Source of the DNA: Pseudomonas fulva NBRC 16637 = DSM 17717
Lineage (GTDB): Bacteria > Pseudomonadota > Gammaproteobacteria > Pseudomonadales > Pseudomonadaceae
DNA length: 64,000 nt
Assembly: GCF_000730565.1 (NCBI RefSeq)
Contig: NZ_BBIQ01000021.1
Span: 24,991-88,990 of the forward strand
Direction: 5' to 3'
Position numbers and translations under genes: made by a program. This document shows, piece by piece, positions 43,515 through 52,863 of the stretch (positions within the stretch are counted from its first letter, which is position 1; the number at the start of each line of letters is the position of its first letter). The notes beneath the pieces were generated by a model. That model was not told where the DNA came from. It did no database searches and was given only the letters and a program-made list of their open reading frames with translations.

Positions 43515-43575
43515 ACTGAAACGTCTATTTTCAGGTCCGAAAGGAGTCCTGTCCAGTGTTTAAGACTGCCGCACT

Positions 43576-45507
43576 TTAGCATTTATCGCCAGTCGCGGTT
43601 GCCCGTCCTGGCAGCCAGCGCACCAGCACCTGCTGCAATTCACTGCGGCGCAGGGGTTTGCTCAGATAGTCATCCATTCCTGCGGCAAGGCATCGTTCGC
43701 GATCACCCTGCAATGCATTGGCAGTCAGGGCGATGATCGGTACGTGTGCACCGTGGGTCAGCAGGCGCATCTGGCGCGTGGCCTCGTAACCATCCATGTA
43801 GGGCAGGCCACAGTCCATGAAAACGGCGGCGAAACGTTGCAGCCTGACCAGCTCCACGGCCTGCTGGCCGTCGTCGGCCGTGCTCACCTCAACGCCCAGG
43901 CTGCACAACATGGCCTCGGTGACGCTCTGGTTGACAGCATTGTCTTCGACCAGCAGTACCCTGGTGGGTTCGGTCCAGGCAAGCTGGCCGGGCGGCGCAG
44001 CGCGGCGGATCTGGCGCGCCGATGCTGGCAGTGCCAGTGGCATCTCCAGCGTGAAGGTCGAGCCATGGCCTTCAAGGCTCTGACCGTGCAGGTGCCCGCC
44101 CATGCGCTCGGCCAGGGTGCGCGCGATGGACAGGCCCAGGCCGGTGCCGCCGTAGCGGCGAGAAATCGAGCTGTCGGCCTGCTGGAAAGCGACGAACATC
44201 ATCTCCAGACGATCATTGTCAATGCCGATGCCCGTGTCCTGCACGCTGCATGTCAGCCAGATGCGCTGCTCATCCATCAACTGCCAACGGGCTTCGACCC
44301 GCACCTGCCCCTGCTCGGTGAACTTCAGGGCATTACCGATCAGGTTCAGGAGAATCTGCCGGATCCGGGTAGGATCGCCGTTCACCTGCAACTGGGCGGT
44401 GTCCTCGGCCAGGCTCAAGTCGAGCGCCAGACCTTGTTGCTGTGCAGCATGCTGGAACGACTGGACGCAGTGGGTGATGAGCTCGCCGAGGTTGAAATCG
44501 ATGTGTTCGAGCTGCAAGGCCGCCCGTTCGATCCGCGAAAAATCGAGGATGTCATTGATGACCCGCAGCAGATGCCCCGTCGACTCGCTCGCCACCGCGG
44601 TGTAGTCGGCCTGCTCGCTGCTCATCGAGGTGGTTTCGAGCAATTGCAGCATGCCCAATACGCCGTTTAGCGGTGTGCGCAGCTCGTGGCTCATCATGGC
44701 CAGGAAATCAGACTTGGCGCGGTTGGCCTGCTCGGCTTCCTCGCGTGCCTGGATCAGCTCGGCGATGGCTTTTTTCTGCTCGGTGCTGGCCTGCTCGAGC
44801 GCATGCGCCAGGTTATTGATGTGCCGGGCCAGATGCCCTAGCTCGCTGTCGTCCACCACCGGAACCGGCGTGTCGTAGTGACCCTGCTGGATGGCCTTGA
44901 CGGCATGGCCCATGTCGCTGATGGGCTTGGCCAGGCTCATGGCCAGACGGCGAGCCAGCAAAAATGTGAACAGCAGTGCGAACAACGCCAGCACTGCGGC
45001 CTTGATCACGATCTCCTGCTGACGCTGGCTGAACGCATCGTCCGACATGCCGACGATGACCCGGCCCAGGTAGTCATCGCCGATGGCCGGGGCAGCCGCC
45101 AGGCCTTCCTGCAAAAAGTCGCTTTCGAGTCGTATCTGCTGCAGACGAATCGGCGCTTGAAACACTTCCACCTGCTGGGCACGGTTGGTGCTTTCGTCAG
45201 ACTGCTCGACGTACACCAGAATGTGATTGCGACTGTCCTGTACCTCCAGGAACCGCACGTGGGGAATGCTCAGCGTGGCGCGCATCAGGCCTTCGAGCAC
45301 TTCGTTGTTGCCTGAGATGACCCCGTATTCGGACGCGGGCGCAAGCTGGTTGGCGATCAATTGGCCGGTGTGGTTGAGCTCCTGACGCAAATCCTGGATG
45401 CGCACGAACGTGAAGAAGCTGATCAATAGCAGCGTCAGCAGCAGCGCCGGGCCTAGGCTGATGATCTGCGTGCGCGTATGAATGTCCCAGTTCACGCCCT
45501 TGGTCAT
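43576..45507 (-). CDS. Membrane hybrid sensor histidine kinase
   Basis: A 643-aa protein. TM1 (about residues 14-36), a periplasmic sensor domain (about 37-166), TM2 (about 168-187) and a HAMP linker precede the kinase. The phospho-His is His274 in MMSHELRTPLNG, the ATPase domain shows NLIGNALKFTE, DTGIGI and GGTGLGLSI, and the C-terminal receiver has Asp565 in MDCGLPYMDGYE with LTANA. No Hpt domain and no separate response regulator are encoded nearby, so the phosphorelay partner is elsewhere. Its start overlaps the stop of the solute-binding gene (ATGA), the last junction of a TonB-receptor / binding-protein / kinase operon. The ligand is unknown. Confidence 0.85.
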   Translation of the reverse strand: MTKGVNWDIHTRTQIISLGPALLLTLLLISFFTFVRIQDLRQELNHTGQLIANQLAPASEYGVISGNNEVLEGLMRATLSIPHVRFLEVQDSRNHILVYVEQSDESTNRAQQVEVFQAPIRLQQIRLESDFLQEGLAAAPAIGDDYLGRVIVGMSDDAFSQRQQEIVIKAAVLALFALLFTFLLARRLAMSLAKPISDMGHAVKAIQQGHYDTPVPVVDDSELGHLARHINNLAHALEQASTEQKKAIAELIQAREEAEQANRAKSDFLAMMSHELRTPLNGVLGMLQLLETTSMSSEQADYTAVASESTGHLLRVINDILDFSRIERAALQLEHIDFNLGELITHCVQSFQHAAQQQGLALDLSLAEDTAQLQVNGDPTRIRQILLNLIGNALKFTEQGQVRVEARWQLMDEQRIWLTCSVQDTGIGIDNDRLEMMFVAFQQADSSISRRYGGTGLGLSIARTLAERMGGHLHGQSLEGHGSTFTLEMPLALPASARQIRRAAPPGQLAWTEPTRVLLVEDNAVNQSVTEAMLCSLGVEVSTADDGQQAVELVRLQRFAAVFMDCGLPYMDGYEATRQMRLLTHGAHVPIIALTANALQGDRERCLAAGMDDYLSKPLRRSELQQVLVRWLPGRATATGDKC

Positions 45508-46394
45508 GGGGTGCGCTCTCCATCAGCCAAGGCTTGGGCGGCGGTGTCGGGATCAATGGGCTCCAGGCCCAGCGCCCGTGCCACCTGCTGATTGCCGCTG
45601 ACCCCGAAATGGGCTGGGTAGAGGCTGCGGGGCCAGCGCGCAGGTGATTGCCCGAGCAGACTGTCGAGCACGCTTAACCAATCTTGCTGGTCGCTGTAGG
45701 TGCTGGCCAGCGCGCCGGCACGGACGAATCCGGCATTGGGGCCAATCAGGGCCATTTGACGGCCGTAACTGCTGAGCAACAGGTTTTTCGCTGTCTTGGA
45801 ATTGTACAGGTCCGGATCATCAAGCCCGAGCAGCACGTCACTGCTGCCCAGCAGGTGTTGCAGGGGGCGGCTGTCACGTGGGTCGGGCCAAGCCTGTGCC
45901 ACGATCTCGAGGCCAAGCGGTTGCGCGGCACGGCGCAGCTCATCAAGCAGAAACCCACTGTGTTCACCGTAGAGCACCCCGATGCGCCTGGCTTGCGGCA
46001 ACAGGTAGCGGGTCAGGCGCAACTGCCGATCCAGTGGCGGGTCGCTCCACAACAAGGTGAGAAACCCGGGGCGTGACTTTCCCAGGCGCTGTTCCACCTG
46101 CACCCGGCTGACCCTCATGGCCAGTGCCGGTGGGCCGGCGGTTTGCGACAGGCGCCACTGTAATGCCTCGTCGTCCAGCAACACCAGGCGCAGGTCCAGG
46201 TCGAGCCGGCTCGGCGCAGGCAGCTCGCTGGCAGCCTGAAAATGCACGTGGTCGTTGGGGCGTCGACTTTCCAGGGCAGCGATGAAGCTGCGGATGCCTG
46301 GCTGGTCCTGGGCGCCGACCAGCAAGATCTCGCTGGCGGACAACTGCCCCAATGGCCACAGCCATAGCACCAACAGGCGCAGCAAACGAACCAT
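45504..46394 (-). CDS. Periplasmic solute-binding-like protein of a sensor operon
   Basis: A 296-aa protein with a signal peptide (MVRLLRLLVLWLWPLGQLSA, cleavage near SAS-EI). Its two-lobed fold resembles the ABC-type substrate-binding family of PF04392 type (RRIGVLYGEHSGFLLDELRRAA in part: IGVLYGEHSG, and LLGLDDPDLYNSKTAKNLLLSS). It lacks a permease or ATPase neighbour. It starts on the last base of the TonB-receptor stop and overlaps the kinase start by 4 nt. A role as ligand-presenting partner of the kinase is an inference from this arrangement. Confidence 0.7.
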   Translation of the reverse strand: MVRLLRLLVLWLWPLGQLSASEILLVGAQDQPGIRSFIAALESRRPNDHVHFQAASELPAPSRLDLDLRLVLLDDEALQWRLSQTAGPPALAMRVSRVQVEQRLGKSRPGFLTLLWSDPPLDRQLRLTRYLLPQARRIGVLYGEHSGFLLDELRRAAQPLGLEIVAQAWPDPRDSRPLQHLLGSSDVLLGLDDPDLYNSKTAKNLLLSSYGRQMALIGPNAGFVRAGALASTYSDQQDWLSVLDSLLGQSPARWPRSLYPAHFGVSGNQQVARALGLEPIDPDTAAQALADGERTP

Positions 46395-48508
46395 CAGAAC
46401 TCCAGCTCCGCGCTCAGGCTCAGCCGCTGCCGGCTGTCATAGCGGTTCTGCACGGCGGTGGTGGGCTCATCATCCAGGCGTTGCTGCCACAGGGCTGCCA
46501 GTTCCAGATTGCTCCCGTACACGCGCCAGCGCTTGGCCACGCGCAGGTCCAGGCGCTCGTAGCGGTACTGATTGAGGGCATCGTCACCGTAGTAGAAAGC
46601 GCCACTGGACCAGCCGTGGCCCCAGTCCCTCATCCAGCCGGCAGAGCCGCTGGTGCTGGCGCTGAGGTTGCGGTCGGCAGGATTGCTGGCCCAGGCGTCG
46701 ACATGGGCGAAGGTCAAGCGCAGCCGGTCGCGCAGGGTAGGGCGCCAATCGAACTGGGCCTCGCTGCCGCTGAAGCGCGCCCGGTTCGCATTGCTGGCAA
46801 TGTACTGGTTGTTCTTGAGCGGCTCGCTGATCATGCCAGTGATCTCGTCGTAGAACACCTTCAGGTCCATGCTCAGGTCCAGGTCGCTGAAATAACCGTT
46901 GTAGCCCAGCTCACGCGAGCGCATGTGCTCCTGCTCCAGGTCACCAGGGCCGCGGGTCTTGACGAAGTATTCGCCATGCTGCTGGCCAAAGGCGTAGGGC
47001 ATCAGGTTCTTGACGGTGTAGCTCCAGTTGACGTTGTTTTCGAACATGTCAGGCGAACGTACCGCCTCGGAATAGACGGCGCGCAGGCCATGGCGCGGGG
47101 TGATCAGGTAATTGACCGCCAACCGTGGGGTAAGCGAGCTGCCAGAGAGCCGCGAATCCTCGAACATGGCGCCACCCTGCACGATCCAGTGCTCGTCGGC
47201 TCGCCATTCCAGTTGCCCGAAAAGCCGCCAGGTCTGGTCGTCGACGCTGCCATTGAAATAGGTCTGCGAGTCGGCACGATCATAGCGATAGTTCATGCCG
47301 CTGAGCAGGCGCAGGCTGTCGGTCAGGCTGTAGGTGTCCTGAATTTCCAGGTCATAGCGGGTTTCGCGCGTGCTCTGGTCGACATCGCCGCACACCACGT
47401 CACTGCCGCCCTGACTGTTCCACTGTGCCTTGATCGCATCGACCAGGGCCTGCTCCTGGGGGTTGCTGCTAGGTGGCGGGTTGTTCGCGCCACGGGCTAC
47501 CCGCTCGGCGTAATTGGGGTTCATCTGCCAGAGGCGGGTAAGTTCGGGGCTGAAGGACAGCGCCGCGTCGCAGGCTCGCCACACCTGCTGGCGGTCGAAA
47601 TGCTGCGCCGAGCCCTGGACATACAGGCTGTGTTCAGCGGCAAAGTCGATGTTCCAACGCACCGAGCCTGCATAGTCCATGGCCTTGACGTCGGCATCCT
47701 TGCCGCGCTGGGTCACGAACGGGAATACCGGCTGGTAGGTATAAGGCCGCTGGTTGGTGCCTTCCTTGGCGGCCAGTTGCCATTCCAGTGTCTGGTCCAC
47801 CGTCAGGGTATGGCTGGCGCTCAGGTTCAAACGTGTGGCGCGGCGGCTGTCACGGTAGTCCTGGCCGAACTGGTCATGGTCGAACCCGTCATCCTGCTGG
47901 CCCGACAGCGATAGACGCATATCGCCGTTGTCCCAGCCAAAGCCCTGGCTGGCATAGAAGTCGTCGATGCCGTTCTGCCCGCGTGTGACTTTCAGACGCG
48001 TGCCGTGGCTGTCGGCAGGATTGCGAGTGAGAATGTTCACCACGGCCATCAGGGCATTGGCGCCATAGCTGACCGTGTTCGGCCCCCTGAACACCTCGAT
48101 CCGGTCGATGTCCTCCAGCGCCAGCGGGATATCGCTCCAGTCCACCGTAGCCAGCCCTGCCCGGTACACCGAGCGGCCGTCGATCAGCACCTGCATGCGA
48201 CGTGCTTCGTTGACGTTGCTGCCGTGGTAATTGACGGTCGGTTGATTGCCCGCCCCGTAGCCCACCATCATGCCCGGCACGAGCCTCAGCAGTTCGGGAA
48301 TGTCACGCGCGCCGCTGGCCCGGATCAACGCGCTGTCGAGCACGGTCATGCTCCCTGGCACCGCAGCCGGGGATTGTTTGAGGCGTGTTGCAGTCAAAAC
48401 CTGTGGCAGGTCACTGTTGTCGATGAACAAGTCATCTGCCAGGGCAGGTGCACCGAGCAGGGCGGTCAACAGCAACAGCCGCGGGTAGGGAGGCGAGCCA
48501 GGGAGCAC
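46394..48508 (-). CDS. TonB-dependent outer-membrane receptor
   Basis: A 704-aa receptor. After the signal peptide (PYPRLLLLTALLGAPALA) a TonB-box-like region (SDLPQVLTATRLKQ) leads into a plug domain with VPGMMVGYGAGNQPTVNYHG, MQVLIDGRSVYRAGL and IDRIEVFRGPNTVSYGANALMAVVNILTR in family order. A 22-stranded barrel ends in the aromatic residue Phe (LSAELEF). It looks closest to the BtuB/CirA-type group. No Fur box or cobalamin riboswitch is seen upstream, so iron or B12 is not indicated. The start is a GTG with AAGG 7 nt upstream. It is the first gene of the receptor / binding-protein / kinase operon. Confidence 0.87.
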   Translation of the reverse strand: MLPGSPPYPRLLLLTALLGAPALADDLFIDNSDLPQVLTATRLKQSPAAVPGSMTVLDSALIRASGARDIPELLRLVPGMMVGYGAGNQPTVNYHGSNVNEARRMQVLIDGRSVYRAGLATVDWSDIPLALEDIDRIEVFRGPNTVSYGANALMAVVNILTRNPADSHGTRLKVTRGQNGIDDFYASQGFGWDNGDMRLSLSGQQDDGFDHDQFGQDYRDSRRATRLNLSASHTLTVDQTLEWQLAAKEGTNQRPYTYQPVFPFVTQRGKDADVKAMDYAGSVRWNIDFAAEHSLYVQGSAQHFDRQQVWRACDAALSFSPELTRLWQMNPNYAERVARGANNPPPSSNPQEQALVDAIKAQWNSQGGSDVVCGDVDQSTRETRYDLEIQDTYSLTDSLRLLSGMNYRYDRADSQTYFNGSVDDQTWRLFGQLEWRADEHWIVQGGAMFEDSRLSGSSLTPRLAVNYLITPRHGLRAVYSEAVRSPDMFENNVNWSYTVKNLMPYAFGQQHGEYFVKTRGPGDLEQEHMRSRELGYNGYFSDLDLSMDLKVFYDEITGMISEPLKNNQYIASNANRARFSGSEAQFDWRPTLRDRLRLTFAHVDAWASNPADRNLSASTSGSAGWMRDWGHGWSSGAFYYGDDALNQYRYERLDLRVAKRWRVYGSNLELAALWQQRLDDEPTTAVQNRYDSRQRLSLSAELEF

Positions 48509-48641
48509 GGAGCGGCCTTGTATCGTGGGTAAACCGGCATGGTAAATGAACTTTGCCGTTTTGCCAGTGATCTGCGGCGGTATTGATGCTCGCCGACCGG
48601 TGGGTACATACCTGGCCTGGATGAGCGATGCCCGACCGGCC

Positions 48642-48669
48642 TTGGCGCGGGGCAGGCGACCCGTATAAT
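48642..48669 (+). promoter_or_regulatory. Sigma-70 promoter of gpsA
   Basis: TTGGCG (48642-48647), a 16-nt spacer and a perfect TATAAT (48664-48669), about 40 nt before the gpsA start. Confidence 0.78.
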
Positions 48670-48709
48670 GCGCCGGTCGCCATTTATTTTAGGTGTTAAC
48701 GGATTGGAT

Positions 48710-49735
48710 ATGACTGATCAGCAACCTGTTGCAGTTCTGGGCGGCGGCAGCTTTGGCACGGCCGTGGCCAACCTGCTGGCACAGAACGGTGTGCCAGTGC
48801 GTCAATGGATGCGCGACCCGGCACAGGCCCAGGCGATGCGCGAGCATCGCGAGAACCCGCGTTACCTCAAGGGCATCGGGCTGCACGAAGGGGTGGAGCC
48901 GGTCAGTGACCTGCTGGCCACGCTTAAGGCCTGCGACCTGATTTTCGTGGCCTTGCCCTCCAGCGCCTTGCGCAGCGTATTGGCGCCACATGCCGACCTG
49001 TTGCGTGGCAAGGGGCTGGTCAGCCTCACCAAAGGGATCGAGGCCCAGACGTTCAAACTGATGAGCCAGATCGTCGAGGAGATCGCCCCGCAGGCGCGCA
49101 TAGGTGTGCTTTCCGGGCCCAACCTTGCCCGGGAAATTGCCGAGCACGCCCTGACTGCCACCGTGGTGGCCAGTGAAGACGAGCTTTTGTGCCAGCAGGT
49201 GCAGGCTGTGCTGCATGGCAAGACTTTCCGCGTGTATGCCAGCAGTGACCGTTTTGGCGTGGAACTCGGCGGCGCCTTGAAGAACGTCTACGCCATCATC
49301 GCTGGCATGGCCGTGGCGCTGGGCATGGGCGAGAACACCAAGAGCATGCTGATCACCCGCGCCCTGGCCGAGATGACCCGCTTTGCGGTCAGCCAGGGTG
49401 CCAACCCCATGACTTTCCTGGGCCTGGCCGGCGTGGGCGACCTGATCGTCACCTGTTCCTCGCCCAAGAGCCGCAACTACCAGGTGGGCTACGCGCTCGG
49501 CCAGGGGCTGAGCCTGGATGAGGCCGTGAGTCGGCTGGGGGAAGTGGCAGAGGGCGTCAATACCCTCAAGGTGCTCAAGGCCAAGGCCCAGCAGGCGCAG
49601 GTGTACATGCCCCTGGTCGCTGGCCTGCATGCCATCCTGTTCGAAGGCCGCACGTTGAACCAGGTGATCGAGCACCTGATGAGCGCCGAGCCGAAGACCG
49701 ATGTCGATTTCATTTCCACCAGCGGCTTCAACTGA
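48710..49735 (+). CDS. gpsA: Glycerol-3-phosphate dehydrogenase [NAD(P)+]
   Basis: A 341-aa cytosolic enzyme that makes sn-glycerol-3-phosphate from dihydroxyacetone phosphate for phospholipid synthesis. The nucleotide fold is VLGGGSFGTAVANLL. Further motifs are SLTKGIE, VLSGPNLAREIAE, VELGGALKNVYAI (catalytic Lys) and GLAGVGDLIVTC. The ATG at 48710 begins just before the Rossmann strand. An upstream in-frame codon at 48668 overlaps the promoter and is rejected. It heads a run of small genes on the same strand. Confidence 0.95.
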   Translation: MTDQQPVAVLGGGSFGTAVANLLAQNGVPVRQWMRDPAQAQAMREHRENPRYLKGIGLHEGVEPVSDLLATLKACDLIFVALPSSALRSVLAPHADLLRGKGLVSLTKGIEAQTFKLMSQIVEEIAPQARIGVLSGPNLAREIAEHALTATVVASEDELLCQQVQAVLHGKTFRVYASSDRFGVELGGALKNVYAIIAGMAVALGMGENTKSMLITRALAEMTRFAVSQGANPMTFLGLAGVGDLIVTCSSPKSRNYQVGYALGQGLSLDEAVSRLGEVAEGVNTLKVLKAKAQQAQVYMPLVAGLHAILFEGRTLNQVIEHLMSAEPKTDVDFISTSGFN

Positions 49736-49772
49736 GCCCGGATAACCCTGGCAAAACGGCAAGGAGCGACAC

Positions 49773-50120
49773 ATGAACGATACCCCTGAACACGCCCAGC
49801 GCGAGTCCCTCATCCTGCGTGTGGTCTGGATGCTGATTTTCCTGGTGGTCTGGCAATTGGCCGAGTTGGTGCTCGCAGGCCTGGTGGTGATCCAGTTGAT
49901 CTATCGGCTGATCTACGGCGCCCCCAGCGCCAGCGTGATGGACCTTGGCGATAGCCTGAGCCAGTACTTGGCACAAATCGGACGTTTCGGCACCTTCCAC
50001 ACGGATCAGAAACCCTGGCCGTTTGCCGATTGGCCAGCACCACGCCCGGCCGACGGCGAGGCGCCCCACGTGGCGCGCGCGCCTGAGCCTGCCCAACCTG
50101 ACCAAGAGCCCAAGCTGTGA
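49773..50120 (+). CDS. DUF4389 membrane protein
   Basis: A 115-aa protein. A hydrophobic pair of helices (about residues 15-47, LILRVVWMLIFLVVWQLAEL at its start) is followed by a conserved polar part (YLAQIGRFGTFHTDQKPWPF) and a Pro/Ala-rich tail. DUF4389 has no known function. AAGGAG lies upstream of the ATG. Its stop overlaps the GTG of sixA, and the pairing of DUF4389 with sixA next to gpsA suggests co-transcription. Confidence 0.82.
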   Translation: MNDTPEHAQRESLILRVVWMLIFLVVWQLAELVLAGLVVIQLIYRLIYGAPSASVMDLGDSLSQYLAQIGRFGTFHTDQKPWPFADWPAPRPADGEAPHVARAPEPAQPDQEPKL

Positions 50121-50575
50121 ACCTGTGGGTGTTGCGCCACGGCGAAGCCGAGCCGCGAGCCACCCGCGATGCCGAGCGGCGCTTGACCGCGCATGGTCGC
50201 GAGCAGGTGCTGCACAGCGCCGCACACCTGGCAGGCAAGCCATTGCAGGCGATCATTGCCAGCCCTTATGTCCGGGCGCAGCAGACCGCTGCGTTGGTTC
50301 ATGAGGCATTGGGGTTGAGCGAGCCGGTAAGCACGGTGCCGTGGCTGACCCCCGAGAGCGATGTGCAACACGCGATCGGCCAGATCGAGCGCCTTGGCCT
50401 TGATCACGTGCTGTTGGTCAGCCACCAGCCACTGGTCGGGCACCTGGTCGGGCTGCTCGAACACGGTCACCTGCAGCGGCCAGCCGCCATGGGCACTGCC
50501 AGCCTGGCGGAACTTGAGGGTGATTGGCCCCTGGCAGGCCTGATGACGCTACGGGCCTTGCACACGTCCCGCTGA
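50117..50575 (+). CDS. sixA: Phosphohistidine phosphatase SixA
   Basis: A 152-aa histidine-phosphatase-fold protein. The catalytic RHG motif is at the N-terminus (WVLRHGEAEPRA) and the second catalytic His lies in LLVSHQPLVGHL. SixA removes phosphate from phosphohistidine in relay proteins such as Hpt domains or the nitrogen PTS protein NPr (known from E. coli). The GTG start overlaps the preceding stop by 4 nt. Confidence 0.88.
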   Translation: MNLWVLRHGEAEPRATRDAERRLTAHGREQVLHSAAHLAGKPLQAIIASPYVRAQQTAALVHEALGLSEPVSTVPWLTPESDVQHAIGQIERLGLDHVLLVSHQPLVGHLVGLLEHGHLQRPAAMGTASLAELEGDWPLAGLMTLRALHTSR

Positions 50576-50695
50576 TTGCCTGCCGTGGCTTTGCCAAGCG
50601 GGTTTGCAAGGGAGGCAACTGGCATTTTTGTCAGTTGTTTCAATCGATTGCGGTTTGCTAGCTTTGCCACAAAGGACATGTACAAGGTTGGGTCG

Positions 50696-51082
50696 ATGAC
50701 GGGCGAAATGTGGAAATTGTTGTGCTCGCTGGACCTGCAAACCACCACTGAGAAGGTCGAGCAAGGCATCGCCCTGGATCACGCCCAGCACAGCTTGCTG
50801 CGGGAGGTCGCCGACGCCAAGTTCTACCATCTGATGCGCAAGATCCAGACGGACACGGCGCTTGAGGAAAATCGACGTCAGCAGGCCGAGCAGGAGCTGC
50901 TCGCCTTGCAGCAAGCCTGCACCCGCGTGGCCCATCTGATGCAAACCAGCTGCCTGGCATTGCGCAGGCTGGAGCTGGACGCTGATGACCAGCGTCTGGC
51001 CCGTGAGACGCTGGAAAGCCATCAAGTCTTCATCAAGGCGTGCCTGCGACGCTCGCTGGGCAGCTTTGATCGATCGGCATGA
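50696..51082 (+). CDS. Small helical protein of unknown function
   Basis: About 128 aa, predicted almost entirely alpha-helical and rich in Leu, Gln, Glu and Ala (for example EENRRQQAEQELLALQQA). No signal peptide or membrane segment is visible. Start codons are uncertain: ATG 50696 has AAGG 8 nt upstream, whereas ATG 50678 has a site too close. An in-frame extension to 50576 lacks a start signal. The gene lies between sixA and the hydrolase pair. I do not recognise a family. Confidence 0.55.
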   Translation: MTGEMWKLLCSLDLQTTTEKVEQGIALDHAQHSLLREVADAKFYHLMRKIQTDTALEENRRQQAEQELLALQQACTRVAHLMQTSCLALRRLELDADDQRLARETLESHQVFIKACLRRSLGSFDRSA

Positions 51083-51173
51083 CCTGATCGCCCTTGCCGA
51101 TGACCTTTCCGAACGTTGCCTGAGCCCTGGTGGACACCCACAATGGGCCATTCTCTGCGCCCGGAAGCCCGCC

Positions 51174-51962
51174 ATGCCGCAACCGATATTCTTTGCCCAT
51201 GCCAATGGGTTTCCGTCGGCCACCTACGGCAAGCTGTTCGCCGCTCTGGCGCCGGACTACCACGTGCAGAGCCTGCCCCAGCACGGCCATGACCCGCGGT
51301 TTCCGGTGGACGCCAACTGGCAGAGCCTGGTGGACGAGCTGTTGTACCATCTTGAGCAGCAGCCCGACCCCGTTTGGGGCGTGGGGCATTCGCTGGGGGG
51401 TGTTCTGCATTTGCATGCCGCCCTGCGCCGACCAGAACTTTACCGGGGCGTGGTCATGCTCGACTCGCCCGTGCTGACCCGCGCAGACCAGTTGTTGCTG
51501 CGCGCCGCCAAGCACCTGGGCTTGATCGACCGCATTACCCCAGCCGGTCGGACGCTAGGGCGGCGCGCCGAATTCGAAGATCGGCTCAGTGCCCGCGCGT
51601 ATTTCGCCAGCCGATCACTGTTCCGCCACTTCGACCCCGACTGCCTGGATGCCTACGTCGAACATGGCTTGCACGAGCAGCAGCACACGCTGTCCCTGCG
51701 CTTCGATCCTGCTACCGAAATCAGCATCTATCGCAACGTACCCCACCTGAACCCTGCGCCTGTCCGGCAGTTGCGCCTGCCGCTGGCCATGGTCCGTGGC
51801 CAGGCCAGTACCGTCGTGCGCCGCCATCATGCCTTGGCGGTGCGGGGCATACCGAAGGGGGAATACCACAGCGTTCCGGGTGGCCACATGTTCCCGCTGG
51901 AGCACCCGGAAGATACCGCCAGCCTGATCAAGGGCCTGTTCGATAGGTGGGGGCAGGCATGA
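51174..51962 (+). CDS. Alpha/beta hydrolase
   Basis: A 262-aa cytosolic hydrolase. The oxyanion motif is FFAHANGFP. The nucleophile elbow is GVGHSLGGVLHLHAA (Ser in GHSLG). The C-terminal catalytic His lies in VPGGHMFPLEHPE. The start MPQPIFFAHAN at 51174 fits the fold, and the long in-frame upstream stretch belongs to the previous gene region. Its stop overlaps the next hydrolase start (ATGA), so the two may work together. Substrate unknown. Confidence 0.85.
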   Translation: MPQPIFFAHANGFPSATYGKLFAALAPDYHVQSLPQHGHDPRFPVDANWQSLVDELLYHLEQQPDPVWGVGHSLGGVLHLHAALRRPELYRGVVMLDSPVLTRADQLLLRAAKHLGLIDRITPAGRTLGRRAEFEDRLSARAYFASRSLFRHFDPDCLDAYVEHGLHEQQHTLSLRFDPATEISIYRNVPHLNPAPVRQLRLPLAMVRGQASTVVRRHHALAVRGIPKGEYHSVPGGHMFPLEHPEDTASLIKGLFDRWGQA

Positions 51963-52813
51963 ACGTGCAGGTCGAAGACATACGCTTGAATCTTGGCCAT
52001 ATCGAACTGGCCGGCCACGTGTTCGGCCCCGAGGACGGCCTGCCGGTCATTGCGTTGCACGGCTGGCTGGACAACGCCAACAGCTTCGCGCGTCTCGCGC
52101 CTCGCCTTCAGGGCCTGCGCATCGTGGCCTTGGACATGGCCGGTCATGGCCATTCGCAGCATCGCCCGCCGGGTGCCGGCTACGCGCTGGCCGACTACGC
52201 CTACGACATCGTGCGCGCAGCCGAGCAACTGGGCTGGGAGCAGTTCGCGCTGCTGGGCCATTCGCTTGGCGCCATCATCAGCGTGCAACTGGCCGCCGCA
52301 CTGCCCGAGCGCGTCAGCCACCTGGCACTTATCGATGGCCTCATCCCGCCCACCGGCGAAGAGCAGGACGCCCCCGAGCGCCTGGGGATGGCGCTGCGTG
52401 CACAGATGCGCCTCGATACCAAGCGCAAGTCGGTGTACAGCACGCAGGACCAAGGCGTGGAGGCACGCATGAAGGGCATGGTGGCGGTGAGCCGCGAAGC
52501 GGCCGAGCTGCTGGCCCAGCGTGGGCTGATGCCCGTGGCCGGGGGGTACAGCTGGCGCAGCGACAGCCGCTTGACTTTGCCCTCGCCAGTGCGCCTGACG
52601 CAAGACCAGGCAATGGCCTACGTGCGACACGTCAAGTGCCCCGGCTGCCTGGTGGTGGCAGCGCAGGGCATGCTGGCACGTCGCGAAGGGCTGCTTGAGC
52701 AGCTACCCTTTGAACAGGTGACCTTGCCCGGTGGCCATCACCTGCACCTGAACGATGAGCAGGGCGCAACGCTTGTAGCAGACTGTTTCAATCGCTTCTT
52801 TGGCTTTGCTTGA
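51959..52813 (+). CDS. Alpha/beta hydrolase
   Basis: A 284-aa protein with HG motif ALHGWLDNANSF, an early Asp-rich strand IVALDMAGHGHS, the nucleophile elbow LLGHSLGAIISVQLA and the C-terminal His in LPGGHHLHL. It resembles serine hydrolases of the MhpC/esterase type. It is coupled to the preceding hydrolase gene through a 4-nt overlap. The pair seems conserved as a unit in this gene neighbourhood as I recall it from P. putida. Substrate unknown. Confidence 0.85.
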   Translation: MNVQVEDIRLNLGHIELAGHVFGPEDGLPVIALHGWLDNANSFARLAPRLQGLRIVALDMAGHGHSQHRPPGAGYALADYAYDIVRAAEQLGWEQFALLGHSLGAIISVQLAAALPERVSHLALIDGLIPPTGEEQDAPERLGMALRAQMRLDTKRKSVYSTQDQGVEARMKGMVAVSREAAELLAQRGLMPVAGGYSWRSDSRLTLPSPVRLTQDQAMAYVRHVKCPGCLVVAAQGMLARREGLLEQLPFEQVTLPGGHHLHLNDEQGATLVADCFNRFFGFA

Positions 52814-52863
52814 CTTGCACCGGACAAGTGTCGAGGCTTGGCGGGTTGATCAGGGAGACAACC

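Noticed and set aside
48509..48641. Cobalamin riboswitch or Fur box before the TonB-dependent receptor
   Set aside because: The region is too short for a B12 riboswitch and shows no B12-box-like or Fur-like sequence.
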